Origin: Ensifer sp. WSM1721
GTDB lineage: Bacteria; Pseudomonadota; Alphaproteobacteria; Rhizobiales; Rhizobiaceae
Direction: 5' to 3'
Assembly (NCBI RefSeq): GCF_000513895.2
Contig: NZ_CP165784.1
Coordinates: 124,001-188,000 of the forward strand
DNA: 64,000 nucleotides
Shown here: one piece after another, positions 18,549-28,507 of the stretch
Position numbering within the stretch: the first letter of the stretch is position 1
How the letters are laid out: each line of letters opens with the position of its first letter
The notes under the pieces: generated by a model
Seen by the model: only the letters and a program-made list of their open reading frames with translations
The model's database searches: none
Told to the model about the DNA's origin: nothing
Made by a program: the position numbers and the translations under genes

Positions 18549-18971
18549 ATGGCAAAGGTCACGAAAGTCAAAACAGGCAATCCATTCGAGGATAAAGAAA
18601 GTTTTTCTCGTGTGGTGGTCGTGGACAATTGGATTTTCTCATCAAACACGGCGGGTCGCAATCCCCGCACTAAGGTGATGTCAGAACTGGCGCATGAGCA
18701 AGCTGCTCAGGCATTCGACAATGTGGATGCAGCTCTCAGATCGGTGGGATCGTCGCTTGCAGATGTCATCCGTTCTCGAGTGACGATACCTAATCCGGGC
18801 GACGTGCAGGCGGTGATGGAAGTCGTAGGCGAACGGTTTCGTGGCATCGACCCGGTCAGCACGGTGACGTGCGCCCCGCTCGGCCTCGACTATTTGAGGT
18901 TTGAGCTCGAAGTCACCGCATATCGAGGTACGGGATCTGATGATGTGGAGCGGCTCATCGTTACCTTGTAA
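18549..18971 (+). CDS. RidA/YjgF/UK114 family protein
   Basis: 140 residues with the Rid fold: VVVVDNWIFSSNTAGRNP, EQAAQAFDNVDAALRSVG and VIRSRVTIPNPGDVQAVMEVV. In true RidA deaminases an Arg precedes the Thr-Val strand (PARTTV); here the site reads DPVSTVTCAP, so the imine-hydrolysing Arg is absent and this is a divergent Rid subgroup. Rid proteins remove reactive enamines or imines formed by amino acid oxidation, which fits its place as last gene of the FAD dehydrogenase operon. Confidence 0.85.
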   Translation: MAKVTKVKTGNPFEDKESFSRVVVVDNWIFSSNTAGRNPRTKVMSELAHEQAAQAFDNVDAALRSVGSSLADVIRSRVTIPNPGDVQAVMEVVGERFRGIDPVSTVTCAPLGLDYLRFELEVTAYRGTGSDDVERLIVTL

Positions 18972-18979
18972 AACCGTTC

Positions 18980-19018
18980 TTGAGCATCCACCGACCCAAC
19001 ATTGGTATGGGTGCTCAA
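18980..19018 (+). terminator. Possible terminator hairpin after the Rid gene
   Basis: TTGAGCATCC and GGGTGCTCAA can pair over 10 bp (one G-T pair) around a 19-base loop, starting 9 bases after the stop. No T-run follows, so it may not be a strong terminator. From here to the IS110 element (19019-19430) I see no gene. Confidence 0.35.
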
Positions 19019-19430
19019 ATCTTCTCAAAACCGAAGGCCGCACGTACCCATACGATAGCGGGAACTCTGTAGCCGGGAGGCGCTCCTTGCGGCAAGTTCG
19101 CTTGGTCGCCGGTTAGGCCGGTTCTATTTCCTCTCCGCCGAGGAGTCGCCTACCGACCACTGAACATCTGTGGACATCCCCGTAAGTGCAAGAGGATTTT
19201 CCAGGTACGGTAATTGCGCGTAGTCGGGTGCTGACATCTGTCCGGCCTCTGTTGCGACCATCTGGATGCCGCGGGCCCGTATGGGAGTTCGCGGATCGGT
19301 TCCAAATCATTAAAGCGTGCTCTGGGCACTCCGTTCAGGCCTGGTTTTCCGATCCCGTCTCTTATCGACTGTGCGCCATACCTTCCTTTCGCCCCTCCTA
19401 CACCTTCGACGCCTCCTGTTTGCGGCGGGT

Positions 19431-20453
19431 TTATCCGGCCGCTACTGGAGCTCCATAGACCTCGCCTTTCGCCAGCAGCGCCCAAACGATGCGCGCCAGC
19501 TTGTTGGCGAGGGCGACGATCACAAGCATACGTGGCTTACGGACGAGCATGCGCCCGAGCCACGATCCCTCTGGCAGACCACGATGAGCGGCTTGCCGGA
19601 CCACGGAGCTGGCTCCAAGAATAAGGAGGCGCCGCAATGTGCGCTCGCCCATTTTCGATGTCGCGCCAAGTTTCTGTTTTCCGCCAGTCGATCGCTGAAG
19701 TGGCGTCAGGCCGAGCCAGGCGGCAAAATCACGTCCTCTTGTGAAGGTCGATGCCGCTGGAGCCAAAGCCGTCAATGCCGTCGCTGTTATCGGTCCTACA
19801 CCTGGGATCGTCGCAAGCCGCCGAGCGTCCGCGTCTTCCCGGGCGCGACGTGCGATCTCGTGGTCGAGCCGCCTGATCCGGTCCTCCAGCGATCGCAGAG
19901 TATCGACCAACATGGCGAGCGCCAGACGAGCTGCGTCCGGCAGAGTGTTCTTATCATCCGTCACCTATTCTATGAGCCCGGCGACATGCGATGGACCCTG
20001 AGCGGGGACGAAGCTGTATTCGGCGAGGTGACCGCGGAGCGAGTTGATAACTTGCGTTCGCTGTCGCACCAGCAAGTCCCGAGCCCGAAACACAACGGCG
20101 CTTGCCTGAGCATCATCACTCTTTACAGCGACGAAACGCATCGTCGGACGCTGGGCAGCCTCGCAAATTGCCTCGGCGTCGGCCGCGTCGTTCTTCTGTC
20201 GCTTCACGAACGGCTTGACGTAGGCCGGCGGAATCAATCTAAGGGTGTGACCAAATTTGCCGATCTCCCGAGCCCAACAATGCGCACCGGCACATGCCTC
20301 CATGGCAACCAGGCACACGGGCTGCTTGGCGAAGAATTCGAGCACGTTCTTCCGGCGCAATTGTTTGCGGAAAACGACGCCACCAGACGCGTCCGCCCCA
20401 TGGGCCTGAAACACATTCTTCGCCAAATCCAGGCCGATCGTGCTAACTTCCAT
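19431..20453 (-). pseudogene. IS110 family transposase with one in-frame amber codon
   Basis: The full transposase is present in one frame: N-terminal DEDD domain (IGLDLAKNVFQAHG with the first Asp, VAMEACAGAHCWARE with Glu, RQKNDAADAEAICEA with the last Asps) and C-terminal Tnp20 domain (IPGVGPITATALTALAP, then RDFAAWLGLTP). The only lesion is TAG at 19965-19967 between GLIE and VTDDKN, where relatives have Gln (CAG). A single C-to-T change explains it. The ATG at 20453 gives MEVSTIGLDLAKNVF. IS110 elements lack clear terminal inverted repeats, so the exact ends are not visible. Confidence 0.8.
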
Positions 20454-20641
20454 CGTGGACACTCCTTCTCTCCGGTGGCTGCAACAACCACCATTCTGGC
20501 ACATCGATGCCGTCGAGGGGGGTGTCCACCCCATCACTAAAGTCGAAACTTTCAAACTTTCAAGGGAACAGGTGGGGACGGCCTTCAGCCCTCCCGTCGC
20601 TCGCTATTTGCCCCTGGTCAGGCTTTGGAGGCGGCTCACTG

Positions 20642-20690
20642 CTCCGCATAATGGATGAAAATGCCATTGACTACCACAATATGAGATAAT
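20642..20690 (+). promoter_or_regulatory. Promoter with degenerate paired operator (copy 4 of 4)
   Basis: TTGACT (20667-20672) is followed by ACCACAATATGAGA (20673-20686), close to the palindrome of the other three sites. One half-like copy (CATAATGGA, 20647-20655) lies upstream at about the same 31-bp spacing, but this match is weaker. Downstream is the EamA transporter gene at 20838. Confidence 0.45.
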
Positions 20691-20837
20691 AGGCTTCAAT
20701 ACTGGCCCTGAGCGGGATATAGACTCAACGGGGCACTGCTTTCCCGGACTTGCCCAAAGCCTGATTGTGCTCTCACCTTGGCACACGTGCCGCCATACGG
20801 TTCAACACGCTGATCGAGATTTCGGAGCGCCCATACC

Positions 20838-21758
20838 ATGAAACAAAAAGCGGCCTTGGCCCTTAGCGGCAATGCAGTATTGGCCGGCATTCTTCTAATG
20901 CTCCTGGGCGACTTCATGTTTGCTTTGAATGACGCAATGGGGAAATGGCTTGTCGCGAGCTTCTCCGTGGGGCAGGTTATTCTACTCCGCTCGTTCGGTG
21001 CCTTTCTGGTACTAAGCCCCTTGCTTGCTACTCAGCCTGTCGCATCGCTGTACAAGGTCGAGAAGCCACACTGGCAGTTGTGTAGAGTTATTCTCATGAC
21101 GGCGGACACGGGGTTCTTCTATGCCGCCGTCGCATATCTCCCACTCGCAGATGTGATGACAATGTACATGGCAGCGCCGATCTATGTAGCGGCGATTTCG
21201 CATTTCCTGCTCGGCGAGCGGATTGGTTGGAGGCGCTGGCTAGCCGTCCTGATCGGATTCGTCGGCGTCGTCATTGCGCTCCGCCCTTCACTCGCCACTT
21301 TGACGTGGCCGTCCATATTCGCGCTGATCGGCAGCTTGTCCTTTGGGCTCGCGCTGACGCTTGGACGCGTGCTGCGCTCTACTTCAGACACGACGTTGGT
21401 TACTTGGCAGACCGTAGGTTGTTTACTGACTGGTCTAATCCTCAGCGTCGGTAACTGGACACCCTTCAACGGCCGCGAGCTGCTTGCCCTGCTGCTTCTT
21501 GGTGTCGTTTCGTGCTCAGCCCACCTGCTCCTAACTCGATCGCTCAAACTAGCCCCGGCGTCGGTTCTTGCACCATTGCAGTATACGATGTTGTTGTGGG
21601 CGATCGTATTCGGATGGCTGTTCTTCGGTGATTTTCCCGACGCCCTGACATTGATCGGGGCTACCACCATTGTGTTCGCAGGCCTCTTCATCTTCCACCG
21701 CGGCCAGGTAAAGCAGGATCCTAAGCCCATTGTACCCAACAACTCCAGTCACGGGTGA
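20838..21758 (+). CDS. EamA/DMT family transporter
   Basis: 306 residues with about ten hydrophobic segments in two EamA repeats, for example AGILLMLLGDFMFALNDA near the start and APLQYTMLLWAIVFGWLFFG late in the chain. The family exports or imports small metabolites and amino acids across the inner membrane. The ATG has GGAG about 10 bases upstream. Its promoter contains the fourth, weaker copy of the paired operator, so it probably moves a substrate or product of the same catabolic regulon. Confidence 0.9.
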   Translation: MKQKAALALSGNAVLAGILLMLLGDFMFALNDAMGKWLVASFSVGQVILLRSFGAFLVLSPLLATQPVASLYKVEKPHWQLCRVILMTADTGFFYAAVAYLPLADVMTMYMAAPIYVAAISHFLLGERIGWRRWLAVLIGFVGVVIALRPSLATLTWPSIFALIGSLSFGLALTLGRVLRSTSDTTLVTWQTVGCLLTGLILSVGNWTPFNGRELLALLLLGVVSCSAHLLLTRSLKLAPASVLAPLQYTMLLWAIVFGWLFFGDFPDALTLIGATTIVFAGLFIFHRGQVKQDPKPIVPNNSSHG

Positions 21759-21992
21759 AACGCTCACGAGCTAGAGATTCCAATCGCTGATGCCTGCTCC
21801 TAGGCTTCCAGTTCCAAGACGAGCATCAGCGAGAGTGCTCTTCTGGCTTCCCCAGCCTCCTCCCGAGGCACCTTGGCTGCCGTCGAACAGGTCCCGACGG
21901 CAGCCACTTTTTCGAATATATCGGTATCCGCTCCAGGTCGGGTTCCAAGTACGAATTCGGCGCCGACCTAGAATACGATATGAGAATAAATA

Positions 21993-22500
21993 ATGGACGT
22001 ACGTCATCTCCGATACGTCGTAGCCGCAGCTCGGAACGGCAACTTCAGCGCTGCTGCCATGAGCTGAATGTCCGGCACCCCATCATCAGTAAACGTATTC
22101 GAGAGCTTGAGGATGAACTCGGCGTCTTCCTCTTCGACCGCTACGTCAGGCGCGCGTCTCACGCCTGCCGGCGAAGAGTTCGTGGTCGGCGCCCGCCGCA
22201 TCATCGACGTGTTTCACCGTCTGTCCGGTTGAGCCAAGGCAAGTGGCGCCGGCAAAACCGAACGTCTTGTCATCGGGGCTTTTGCAAGTCGGTGTCATCG
22301 GCTTGCTTCCGCGTCGCCCTAAAACCTTCCGGAGCAACTTTCCCGGCGTAGAGGTGGAATTGCTGGAGGCCTCCTATATCGAGCTCAAGGCGGGCGTCAT
22401 GCCCGGCGTCATCTTTTTTGCGAACATTCTTGGCGATATGCACTCTCGTTTCTCACCCGGTGCCGGCTACATTCATTTTTGGTGTGATCGATCCGGACCG
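21993..22500 (+). pseudogene. LysR family regulator, decayed
   Basis: From the ATG at 21993 the sequence reads MDVRHLRYVVAAARNGNFSA, a LysR helix-turn-helix start. Other frames continue it: LNVRHPIISKRIRELEDELG, LTPAGEEFVVGARRIID, and FPGVEVELLEASYIELKAGV of the effector domain. At least three frameshifts separate these parts, and the effector domain is truncated. Nothing can be said of its former targets. The stretch 21759-21992 holds no gene. Confidence 0.7.
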
Positions 22501-22568
22501 CTATAGTGGCGCAGGGAATAAGATCCCCCAAATGTGGGCGCACCGCTCGACAGCGCCGCTGCGCTAAA

Positions 22569-22578
22569 TTATCTATAA
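22569..22578 (+). promoter_or_regulatory. BioR operator at the bioR start
   Basis: TTATCTATAA matches the BioR-box consensus known from Agrobacterium and Brucella. It lies 3 bases before the ATG of the GntR-type regulator, suggesting autoregulation and a very short leader. Confidence 0.75.
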
Positions 22579-22581
22579 AAT

Positions 22582-23250
22582 ATGACTTTAAGCGCCGAAG
22601 AGACCATCGCCAATCGTATCAGTCGCGTTCTCGCCGAACGCATCGTCACCGGGGTCTTGCTGCCGGGTGCCAAGCTCAGGCAGGACCACATTGCCGAAGA
22701 GTTCGGCACAAGTCATGTGCCGGTGCGGGAAGCGTTCCGCCGGCTTGAGGCCCAGGGTCTGGCGGTGAGCGAAGCGCGGCGCGGCGTGCGCGTCGCATCG
22801 TTCACCCTTGCGGAGGTTCAGGAGGTCGCACTCATGCGATCCGTTCTGGAGGGGCTCGCCCTTCGCCAGGCGGCGCCGCATTTGACGTCGTTTATTCTGG
22901 ACCAGGCGGAAGACGCTATGCAGGCCGGTGACGTTGCCGACAATATCCGGCAATGGGACGAGGCAAATCGCCGGTTTCACACGCTTCTGCTTTCTCCATG
23001 CGGTATGCCGCGGCTGCTTGCCGAAATCAAAGACCTGCATGCGGCCGGCTCGAGGTTTCTTTTTGCAACGATTCGCACCGCCTGGACGCCGCGCGTGGAT
23101 ACCGATCACAGATCCATTCTCGATCACCTTCGCAAAGGCCTGGTCGACCAGGCCGTCATCGCACTCGAGCGGCATGTGAAAAGGATCGGCCAGCAGCCCG
23201 TTCGATACGCGTCCGGCGCCACGGGTTCGGCGTTTGCGATCGAGGGCTGA
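22582..23250 (+). CDS. bioR: GntR family biotin repressor BioR
   Basis: 222 residues. An N-terminal GntR winged helix (IANRISRVLAERIVTGVLLPG through HVPVREAFRRLEAQGLA, residues 8-58) precedes an all-helical FadR-type (FCD) domain with metal-site-like His and Asp residues (FHTLLLS, DTDHRSILDHL). It lies directly upstream of bioB, and BioR boxes occur at its own start and before bioB. In alphaproteobacteria BioR, rather than BirA, represses biotin synthesis. No ribosome binding site is visible before the ATG; the operator occupies that space, so a leaderless message is possible. Confidence 0.85.
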   Translation: MTLSAEETIANRISRVLAERIVTGVLLPGAKLRQDHIAEEFGTSHVPVREAFRRLEAQGLAVSEARRGVRVASFTLAEVQEVALMRSVLEGLALRQAAPHLTSFILDQAEDAMQAGDVADNIRQWDEANRRFHTLLLSPCGMPRLLAEIKDLHAAGSRFLFATIRTAWTPRVDTDHRSILDHLRKGLVDQAVIALERHVKRIGQQPVRYASGATGSAFAIEG

Positions 23251-23400
23251 GCAGGCCTGTCAGTTCCTCAGTTTCTCAATCCCTGGTCTGAGGTTCGCGG
23301 CACGCAGGCGCATCCCGCGGTCCCGTTGCGAGGCCGGGGCGCTGTGCGCTTGCGTTGATATATGACGGGCAGGTCTTGCCAATGGCCGCACCGCTCTGAT

Positions 23401-23410
23401 TTATAGATAA
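23401..23410 (+). promoter_or_regulatory. BioR operator upstream of bioB
   Basis: TTATAGATAA, the reverse complement of the box before bioR, 40 bases upstream of the bioB ATG. A partial second copy (TATCTATCA) follows at 23421-23429. A third, near-perfect copy (CTATCTATAA) lies inside bioB at 23535-23544. These sites would repress the biotin operon when biotin is sufficient. Confidence 0.75.
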
Positions 23411-23449
23411 AACGCGATTCTATCTATCATACCTGAGGGGGAGGACCGG

Positions 23450-24454
23450 ATGACCGCAAGCTTGGCCACCAGGGGCCGCACATTTCATGACAATGCGGCG
23501 CCCTGCCCATGCCCTTCCATCGATGCCGCGACAACTATCTATAATCTTCCCTTCAACGACCTCCTTTTTCGCGCCCAGCAGGTTCATCGCGAACATTTCG
23601 ATCCGAACGCCATTCAGATGAGCCGGCTTCTGTCGATCAAGACCGGCGGCTGTGCCGAGGACTGCGGCTATTGCAGCCAGTCCGCTCATTATTCGACCGG
23701 GCTCAAGGCGTCGAAGCTGATGGAGGTCGAGCGCGTCCTCGCCGAGGCACGGCAGGCGAAGGAGGGCGGGGCGACGCGCTATTGCATGGGCGCTGCCTGG
23801 CGCAATCCGAAAGACCGCGACATGGACGCGCTGGCGGCCATGGTCGAGGGCGTCAGAGCTCTCGGAATGGAGACTTGCATGACGCTGGGCATGCTGACCC
23901 CAGAACAATCCGCAAAGTTCGCCGAGGCCGGCCTCGATTACTACAACCATAATATCGATACGTCCGAGCGCTTTTATCCTGAAATCATCACTACGCGCAC
24001 CTTCGAGGACCGGCTCGAAACCTTGGCCAACGTCCGCGAAGCTGGCATCAAGGTCTGCGCCGGCGGCATTCTTGGCATGGGCGAAACGGTGGAAGACCGC
24101 ATTTCGATGCTGGTGACGCTCGCCAACCTGCCCATGCCGCCCGAGAGCGTGCCGATCAACATGCTGATCCCGATCCCCGGCTCGAAGCTCGCCGATGCCG
24201 AACCGGTCGACCCGATCGATTTCGTGCGCACCATCGCGCTCGCCCGCATCCTGATGCCGCGCTCGCATGTGCGGCTTTCGGCCGGCCGTACCGGGATGAG
24301 CGACGAGATGCAGGCGCTCTGCTTCTTCGCAGGCGCCAATTCGATCTTCGTCGGGGAGACGCTGCTGACGGCGAACAATCCCGGAGAAGATCAGGACGCG
24401 GCACTGTTCCGGCGGTTGGGCCTAAAGCCGATGGCGCTGGAGCCGGCGTCTTGA
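23450..24454 (+). CDS. bioB: Biotin synthase
   Basis: 334 residues. This radical SAM enzyme inserts sulfur into dethiobiotin. The [4Fe-4S] motif CxxxCxxC is in [13 protein letters not shown] (about residues 67-79), and [15 protein letters not shown] plus [10 protein letters not shown] are BioB signatures; the Arg-rich end of the barrel ([12 protein letters not shown]) is present. The start ATG lies after GAGGGGGAGGA. Its TGA overlaps the TTG start of bioF, so translation is coupled. It is the first gene of bioBFDAZ-panD. Confidence 0.97.
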   Translation: MTASLATRGRTFHDNAAPCPCPSIDAATTIYNLPFNDLLFRAQQVHREHFDPNAIQMSRLLSIKTGGCAEDCGYCSQSAHYSTGLKASKLMEVERVLAEARQAKEGGATRYCMGAAWRNPKDRDMDALAAMVEGVRALGMETCMTLGMLTPEQSAKFAEAGLDYYNHNIDTSERFYPEIITTRTFEDRLETLANVREAGIKVCAGGILGMGETVEDRISMLVTLANLPMPPESVPINMLIPIPGSKLADAEPVDPIDFVRTIALARILMPRSHVRLSAGRTGMSDEMQALCFFAGANSIFVGETLLTANNPGEDQDAALFRRLGLKPMALEPAS

Positions 24455-25596
24455 GTTCGACGGCAGTTGCTCGTTATCAGGCGACACTTTCCGGGCTCGA
24501 ACGGCGGTCGCGGATGCGCGCGCTCGTACCGCAGCACGGAATTGATTTCACCTCCAACGACTATCTCGGGCTTGCCAATGCCCCACGTCTGAAGGCGGCG
24601 ATCGCAGCCGCGATCGACCGCGGCGTGCCCGCCGGCGCCGGCGGCTCGCGGCTGTTGCGCGGCAATCACCCCGAACACGAGGCGCTCGAAGCGGAAGCGG
24701 CGGCGTTTTTTGAGGTGGAGAGAGTTCTCTATTTCGGCAGCGGATTTGCCGCCAATGTCGCACTCTTCTCGACATTGCCGCAGCGCGACGACTTGATTGT
24801 CTACGACGCGCTGATCCATGCCAGCGCCCATGACGGCATAGCGGCCGGTAAGGCCGAAGCGGTTGCCGTGCCACACAACGAGATCGAAGCCTTCGATCAG
24901 GCGATCCGCCGCTGGCGCGCAAATGGCGGCAAGGGCCATCCGTGGATTGCTGCCGAAAGCCTCTACTCGATGGGTGGTGACCAGGCGCCGATCCTTGAAC
25001 TCGCCGACCTTGCCAACCGGCATGACGGCTTCCTCGTCCTTGACGAAGCGCATGCCACCGGCGTGTTCGGGCCCGATGGCCGCGGTCTTGCCGCTGGATT
25101 GGAGAACCGCGACAATGTGCTGGTGCTGCACACCTGCGGCAAGGCGCTCGGCGTCTCCGGCGCGCTTCTCGGCCTGCCTGCGACCCTCGCCGACTTTCTC
25201 GTCAACCGCGCTCGTAATTTCATCTATTCGACCGCGCCGTCGCCGCTGATGGCGGCGGGCGTAGGGGAAGCCCTGCGGATGGTCGCTGAGGAACCCGAGC
25301 GGCGCATACGGCTACAGAGCCTGACCGACTTCGCCGCCGGGCATCTGCGACTGCTGCTCGGAATCACCCCCAGTGGTTCGCAGATCCTGCCCGTGGTGCT
25401 CGGCGATAACGCACGGTCGCTTCGCATTGCCGATGAGCTTCGGGCCGCCGGCTTCGATGTGCGGGCGATCCGTCCGCCAACCGTGCCCGATGGTACGGCG
25501 CGCCTCAGGATTTCTATCACCCTCAACGTCGATGAAGAACAGATCGCCGACATGATCGAGTGTCTGGCAATCGCAATGGATGAGCACACGCCATGA
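24451..25596 (+). CDS. bioF: 8-amino-7-oxononanoate synthase
   Basis: 381 residues. This PLP enzyme condenses pimeloyl-ACP (or -CoA) with L-alanine. It has [16 protein letters not shown] near the N-terminus, [12 protein letters not shown] around the PLP-binding Asp/His, and the PLP lysine in [12 protein letters not shown]. The start is TTG at 24451 inside the bioB stop. The stop overlaps the bioD ATG. Confidence 0.95.
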   Translation: MSSTAVARYQATLSGLERRSRMRALVPQHGIDFTSNDYLGLANAPRLKAAIAAAIDRGVPAGAGGSRLLRGNHPEHEALEAEAAAFFEVERVLYFGSGFAANVALFSTLPQRDDLIVYDALIHASAHDGIAAGKAEAVAVPHNEIEAFDQAIRRWRANGGKGHPWIAAESLYSMGGDQAPILELADLANRHDGFLVLDEAHATGVFGPDGRGLAAGLENRDNVLVLHTCGKALGVSGALLGLPATLADFLVNRARNFIYSTAPSPLMAAGVGEALRMVAEEPERRIRLQSLTDFAAGHLRLLLGITPSGSQILPVVLGDNARSLRIADELRAAGFDVRAIRPPTVPDGTARLRISITLNVDEEQIADMIECLAIAMDEHTP

Positions 25597-26231
25597 TGTC
25601 TCGCCTGGTCGTTACCGGCACCGATACCGGCATTGGCAAAACGGTGTTTGCCGCCGGCCTTGCCGGTGCGCTCGACAGCTATTACTGGAAGCCGGTTCAG
25701 TCCGGGCTCGAGGACGAGACCGATAGCGAGACGGTCGCTCGGCTCTCGGGCTTGCCGCGCGGGCGCATCCTGCCGGAGGCGTACCGGCTTTCGGAGCCCC
25801 TCTCGCCGCATCTTTCGGCCCGTCTCGACGGTGTGGCGATAGATCCGGAAGAGCTCGCACCGCCCATCACCGACCGGCCGATGGTGATCGAGGGGGCAGG
25901 GGGGCTTCTGGTGCCGCTCTCCGACGGTCTGGTCTTCGCCGATGTGTTTGCCCGCTGGCAAATTCCCGTGATCCTCTGCGCCAGGACCTCGCTCGGTACG
26001 ATCAATCACACACTGCTGTCGCTCGAAGCGCTGAGAAACCGCGCCATTCCGATCTTCGGCATCGCTTTCATCGGCGACGAAAACCGCGAGACACAGCGCA
26101 TCATCGTGAAGATGGCCGGTGTGCGCTCGCTTGGCCGCCTGCCTTGGCTGCCCGTCGTCACCGCCGAGGCGCTGCGCCAGGCTTTCTCGGATAATTTCGA
26201 TCTCGCAGCTTTCATGGAAGTGCCGGCATGA
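25593..26231 (+). CDS. bioD: Dethiobiotin synthetase
   Basis: 212 residues. An ATP-dependent carboxylase that closes the ureido ring of dethiobiotin. The P-loop is [19 protein letters not shown] (residues 6-24), the substrate lysine lies in YYWKPVQSG, and the conserved [12 protein letters not shown] loop is at about residues 93-104. The ATG overlaps the bioF stop; the stop overlaps the bioA start. Confidence 0.95.
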   Translation: MMSRLVVTGTDTGIGKTVFAAGLAGALDSYYWKPVQSGLEDETDSETVARLSGLPRGRILPEAYRLSEPLSPHLSARLDGVAIDPEELAPPITDRPMVIEGAGGLLVPLSDGLVFADVFARWQIPVILCARTSLGTINHTLLSLEALRNRAIPIFGIAFIGDENRETQRIIVKMAGVRSLGRLPWLPVVTAEALRQAFSDNFDLAAFMEVPA

Positions 26232-27493
26232 ACCGTTCGGCCGTATGGCACCCCTTCACCCAGCATGCGCTCGAGCCGCCCATGACGCGCATCAGATTGA
26301 CCGAGGGCGCCTATCTCATCGACACGGAGGGAAATCGCATACTCGATGCGATCTCGTCCTGGTGGGTGATCACCCACGGCCACCGGCACCCGGTCATCAT
26401 GGAAGCAATCGGCAAGGCGATCGAGACCTACGACCAGATCATCTTCGCCGAATTCTCGCATGAGCCGGCCGAAACACTAGCCGAGGGGCTGATCGAGGTC
26501 GCACCGGCCGGCTTGAAGCACGTCTTCTATTCCGACAGCGGTTCCACCGCGGTCGAGGTCGCGATCAAGATGGCGCTTGGCTATTTCCATAACCAGGGAG
26601 AATTGCGGGACCGCATTGTGGTGATGGAGGCGAGTTATCACGGCGACACGATCGGCACGATGTCGGCGGGAGAGCGGGGCGTCTTCAACGCAGCCTATCA
26701 GCCGCTGTTGTTCGGCGTCGACCGGCTGGCTTTTCCGGCGGCAGTTAACGCGCAGCGCACGCTCGATCTGTTCGAAGACGTCTGCCGCTCGGGTCGGGTC
26801 GCCGCCCTGTTGATCGAGCCTCTCGTCCTCGGTGCCGGCGGAATGAAGAGCTATGACGCCGGTGTCCTTTCCGGGTTGAAGGAGATCGCCGAACGCTACG
26901 GATCGCTGTTCATCGCCGACGAGGTGATGACCGGCTGGGGCCGGACGGGGACGATGTTTGCTTGCGAACAGGCCACGATAACACCCGACATATTATGCAC
27001 CTCGAAGGGCTTGACCGGCGGGGCCGTGCCACTGGCGGCCACGCTCTGCACGAGCGACATCTTCGATGCGCATCTCTCCACCGACCGGCGCAAGACCTTC
27101 TTCCACTCAAGTTCGTATACGGCCAATCCGATCGCCTGTGCGAGCGCCGTCGCCAATCTCGACATATGGCGGAGCGAACCGGTGCTCGAGCGGATCAAGA
27201 ATCTCGAAGCACTGCAGCGGCAGAACCTCAGGCGATTTGCGGACGACGAACGATTTGCGAATATCCGGCAAGCCGGAACGATCGCAGCGCTCGATCTCGT
27301 CGTACCGTCAAAGGGCTACCTTGCCGAGGTCGGGCCCAAAATGCGGCGGCTGTTCCGTGAGCGCGGACTCCTTATCCGTCCGCTCGGCAATGTCGTCTAC
27401 CTGATGCCGCCCTATTGCGTGACCGCCGACGATCTCGGCCGTGCCTATGACGCCATCGACGAGGTCGCGTCCATCGTTTTGGAGACAAGATGA
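26228..27493 (+). CDS. bioA: Adenosylmethionine-8-amino-7-oxononanoate aminotransferase
   Basis: 421 residues. A class III PLP aminotransferase that uses S-adenosylmethionine as amino donor to make 7,8-diaminononanoate. BioA signatures include WHPFTQH near the start, [28 protein letters not shown], and the PLP lysine in [16 protein letters not shown]. It overlaps both neighbours by ATGA junctions. Confidence 0.95.
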   Translation: MNRSAVWHPFTQHALEPPMTRIRLTEGAYLIDTEGNRILDAISSWWVITHGHRHPVIMEAIGKAIETYDQIIFAEFSHEPAETLAEGLIEVAPAGLKHVFYSDSGSTAVEVAIKMALGYFHNQGELRDRIVVMEASYHGDTIGTMSAGERGVFNAAYQPLLFGVDRLAFPAAVNAQRTLDLFEDVCRSGRVAALLIEPLVLGAGGMKSYDAGVLSGLKEIAERYGSLFIADEVMTGWGRTGTMFACEQATITPDILCTSKGLTGGAVPLAATLCTSDIFDAHLSTDRRKTFFHSSSYTANPIACASAVANLDIWRSEPVLERIKNLEALQRQNLRRFADDERFANIRQAGTIAALDLVVPSKGYLAEVGPKMRRLFRERGLLIRPLGNVVYLMPPYCVTADDLGRAYDAIDEVASIVLETR

Positions 27494-28482
27494 CGTTTGA
27501 GATGGCTTCTTCCCGGATGATCGGCTTCGGGCATGCCGTGCCGGCCCGGTGCGTCGCCAACTTTGAAATCGAAGCGCAGCTCGGGCTCGAAGCTGGCTGG
27601 ATAGAGCGCCGGACCGGCATCCGGACGCGGCACTGGGCCGAAGACGGCGAGACACTGAGCGGTTTGGCGGCGCAGGCCGCACAGATGGCGCTGGACGATG
27701 CGGCGATCGCGCGCGATGACATCGCACTGACGCTGCTTGCGACCTCCACCCCGGATCATCTGCTGCCACCCTCAGCGCCGCTGCTTGCCCACAATCTCGG
27801 TCTTATCAATTCCGGCGCGATCGATCTCGCCGGCGCCTGTTCGGGCTTCCTTTATGCGCTGACGCTCGCCGACGGTTTCGTGCGCGCCCATGGCCGCGCG
27901 GTGCTGGTGGTCGCCGCTAACATTCTGAGCCGTCGCATCAATCCGGCCGAGCGAGCAAGCGCGGTGTTATTTGCGGATGCGGCCGGTGCGGTCGTGCTGT
28001 CCCCATGTCGGGACTCGCGACGCGGCCTTTTCTCAGCCGATCTCGCATCGGACGGGAGCGGTTATGATCTGATCCATATTCCGGCCGGCGGCAGCAATCA
28101 GCCATTTGCGGAAAACGTTCCGCCTGAGGCTTTCCTGATGACGATGCGAGATGGCCGTGAGGTGTTTTCGCGCGCCGTCGCCCTGATGGCGACGACGTCC
28201 CGGCGTGCGCTCGACCGGATCGGGCTTGCCGCAGCGGATATCGACCGCTTCATTCCGCATCAAGCCAATGTGCGCATGTTCGATGCCGTCGCCGGCTCTC
28301 TCGGCATCGATCCGGCAAAGACCGTTCGAACGATCGAGACCTTCGGCAATTCTTCCGCCGCCACCATTGCGCTCTCACTCTCCGTCGCCAACCGCGAAAG
28401 AGCATTCGCAGACGGTGAGACGCTGCTTCTGACCGCGGCCGGCGCCGGTCTGACGGGCGGAGCCACGGTCGTTGTCGTTTAG
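27490..28482 (+). CDS. bioZ: KAS III-like pimeloyl-precursor synthase
   Basis: 330 residues of the FabH (beta-ketoacyl-ACP synthase III) family, with catalytic Cys in [15 protein letters not shown], His in [13 protein letters not shown] and Asn in [13 protein letters not shown]. In this operon position it is BioZ, shown in Agrobacterium to condense glutaryl-CoA with malonyl-ACP to begin the pimeloyl moiety. This explains the absence of bioC/bioH-type genes. It overlaps bioA by an ATGA junction. Confidence 0.92.
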   Translation: MTFEMASSRMIGFGHAVPARCVANFEIEAQLGLEAGWIERRTGIRTRHWAEDGETLSGLAAQAAQMALDDAAIARDDIALTLLATSTPDHLLPPSAPLLAHNLGLINSGAIDLAGACSGFLYALTLADGFVRAHGRAVLVVAANILSRRINPAERASAVLFADAAGAVVLSPCRDSRRGLFSADLASDGSGYDLIHIPAGGSNQPFAENVPPEAFLMTMRDGREVFSRAVALMATTSRRALDRIGLAAADIDRFIPHQANVRMFDAVAGSLGIDPAKTVRTIETFGNSSAATIALSLSVANRERAFADGETLLLTAAGAGLTGGATVVVV

Positions 28483-28507
28483 CGCCAAACGATAAGGAGA
28501 AACAAAG

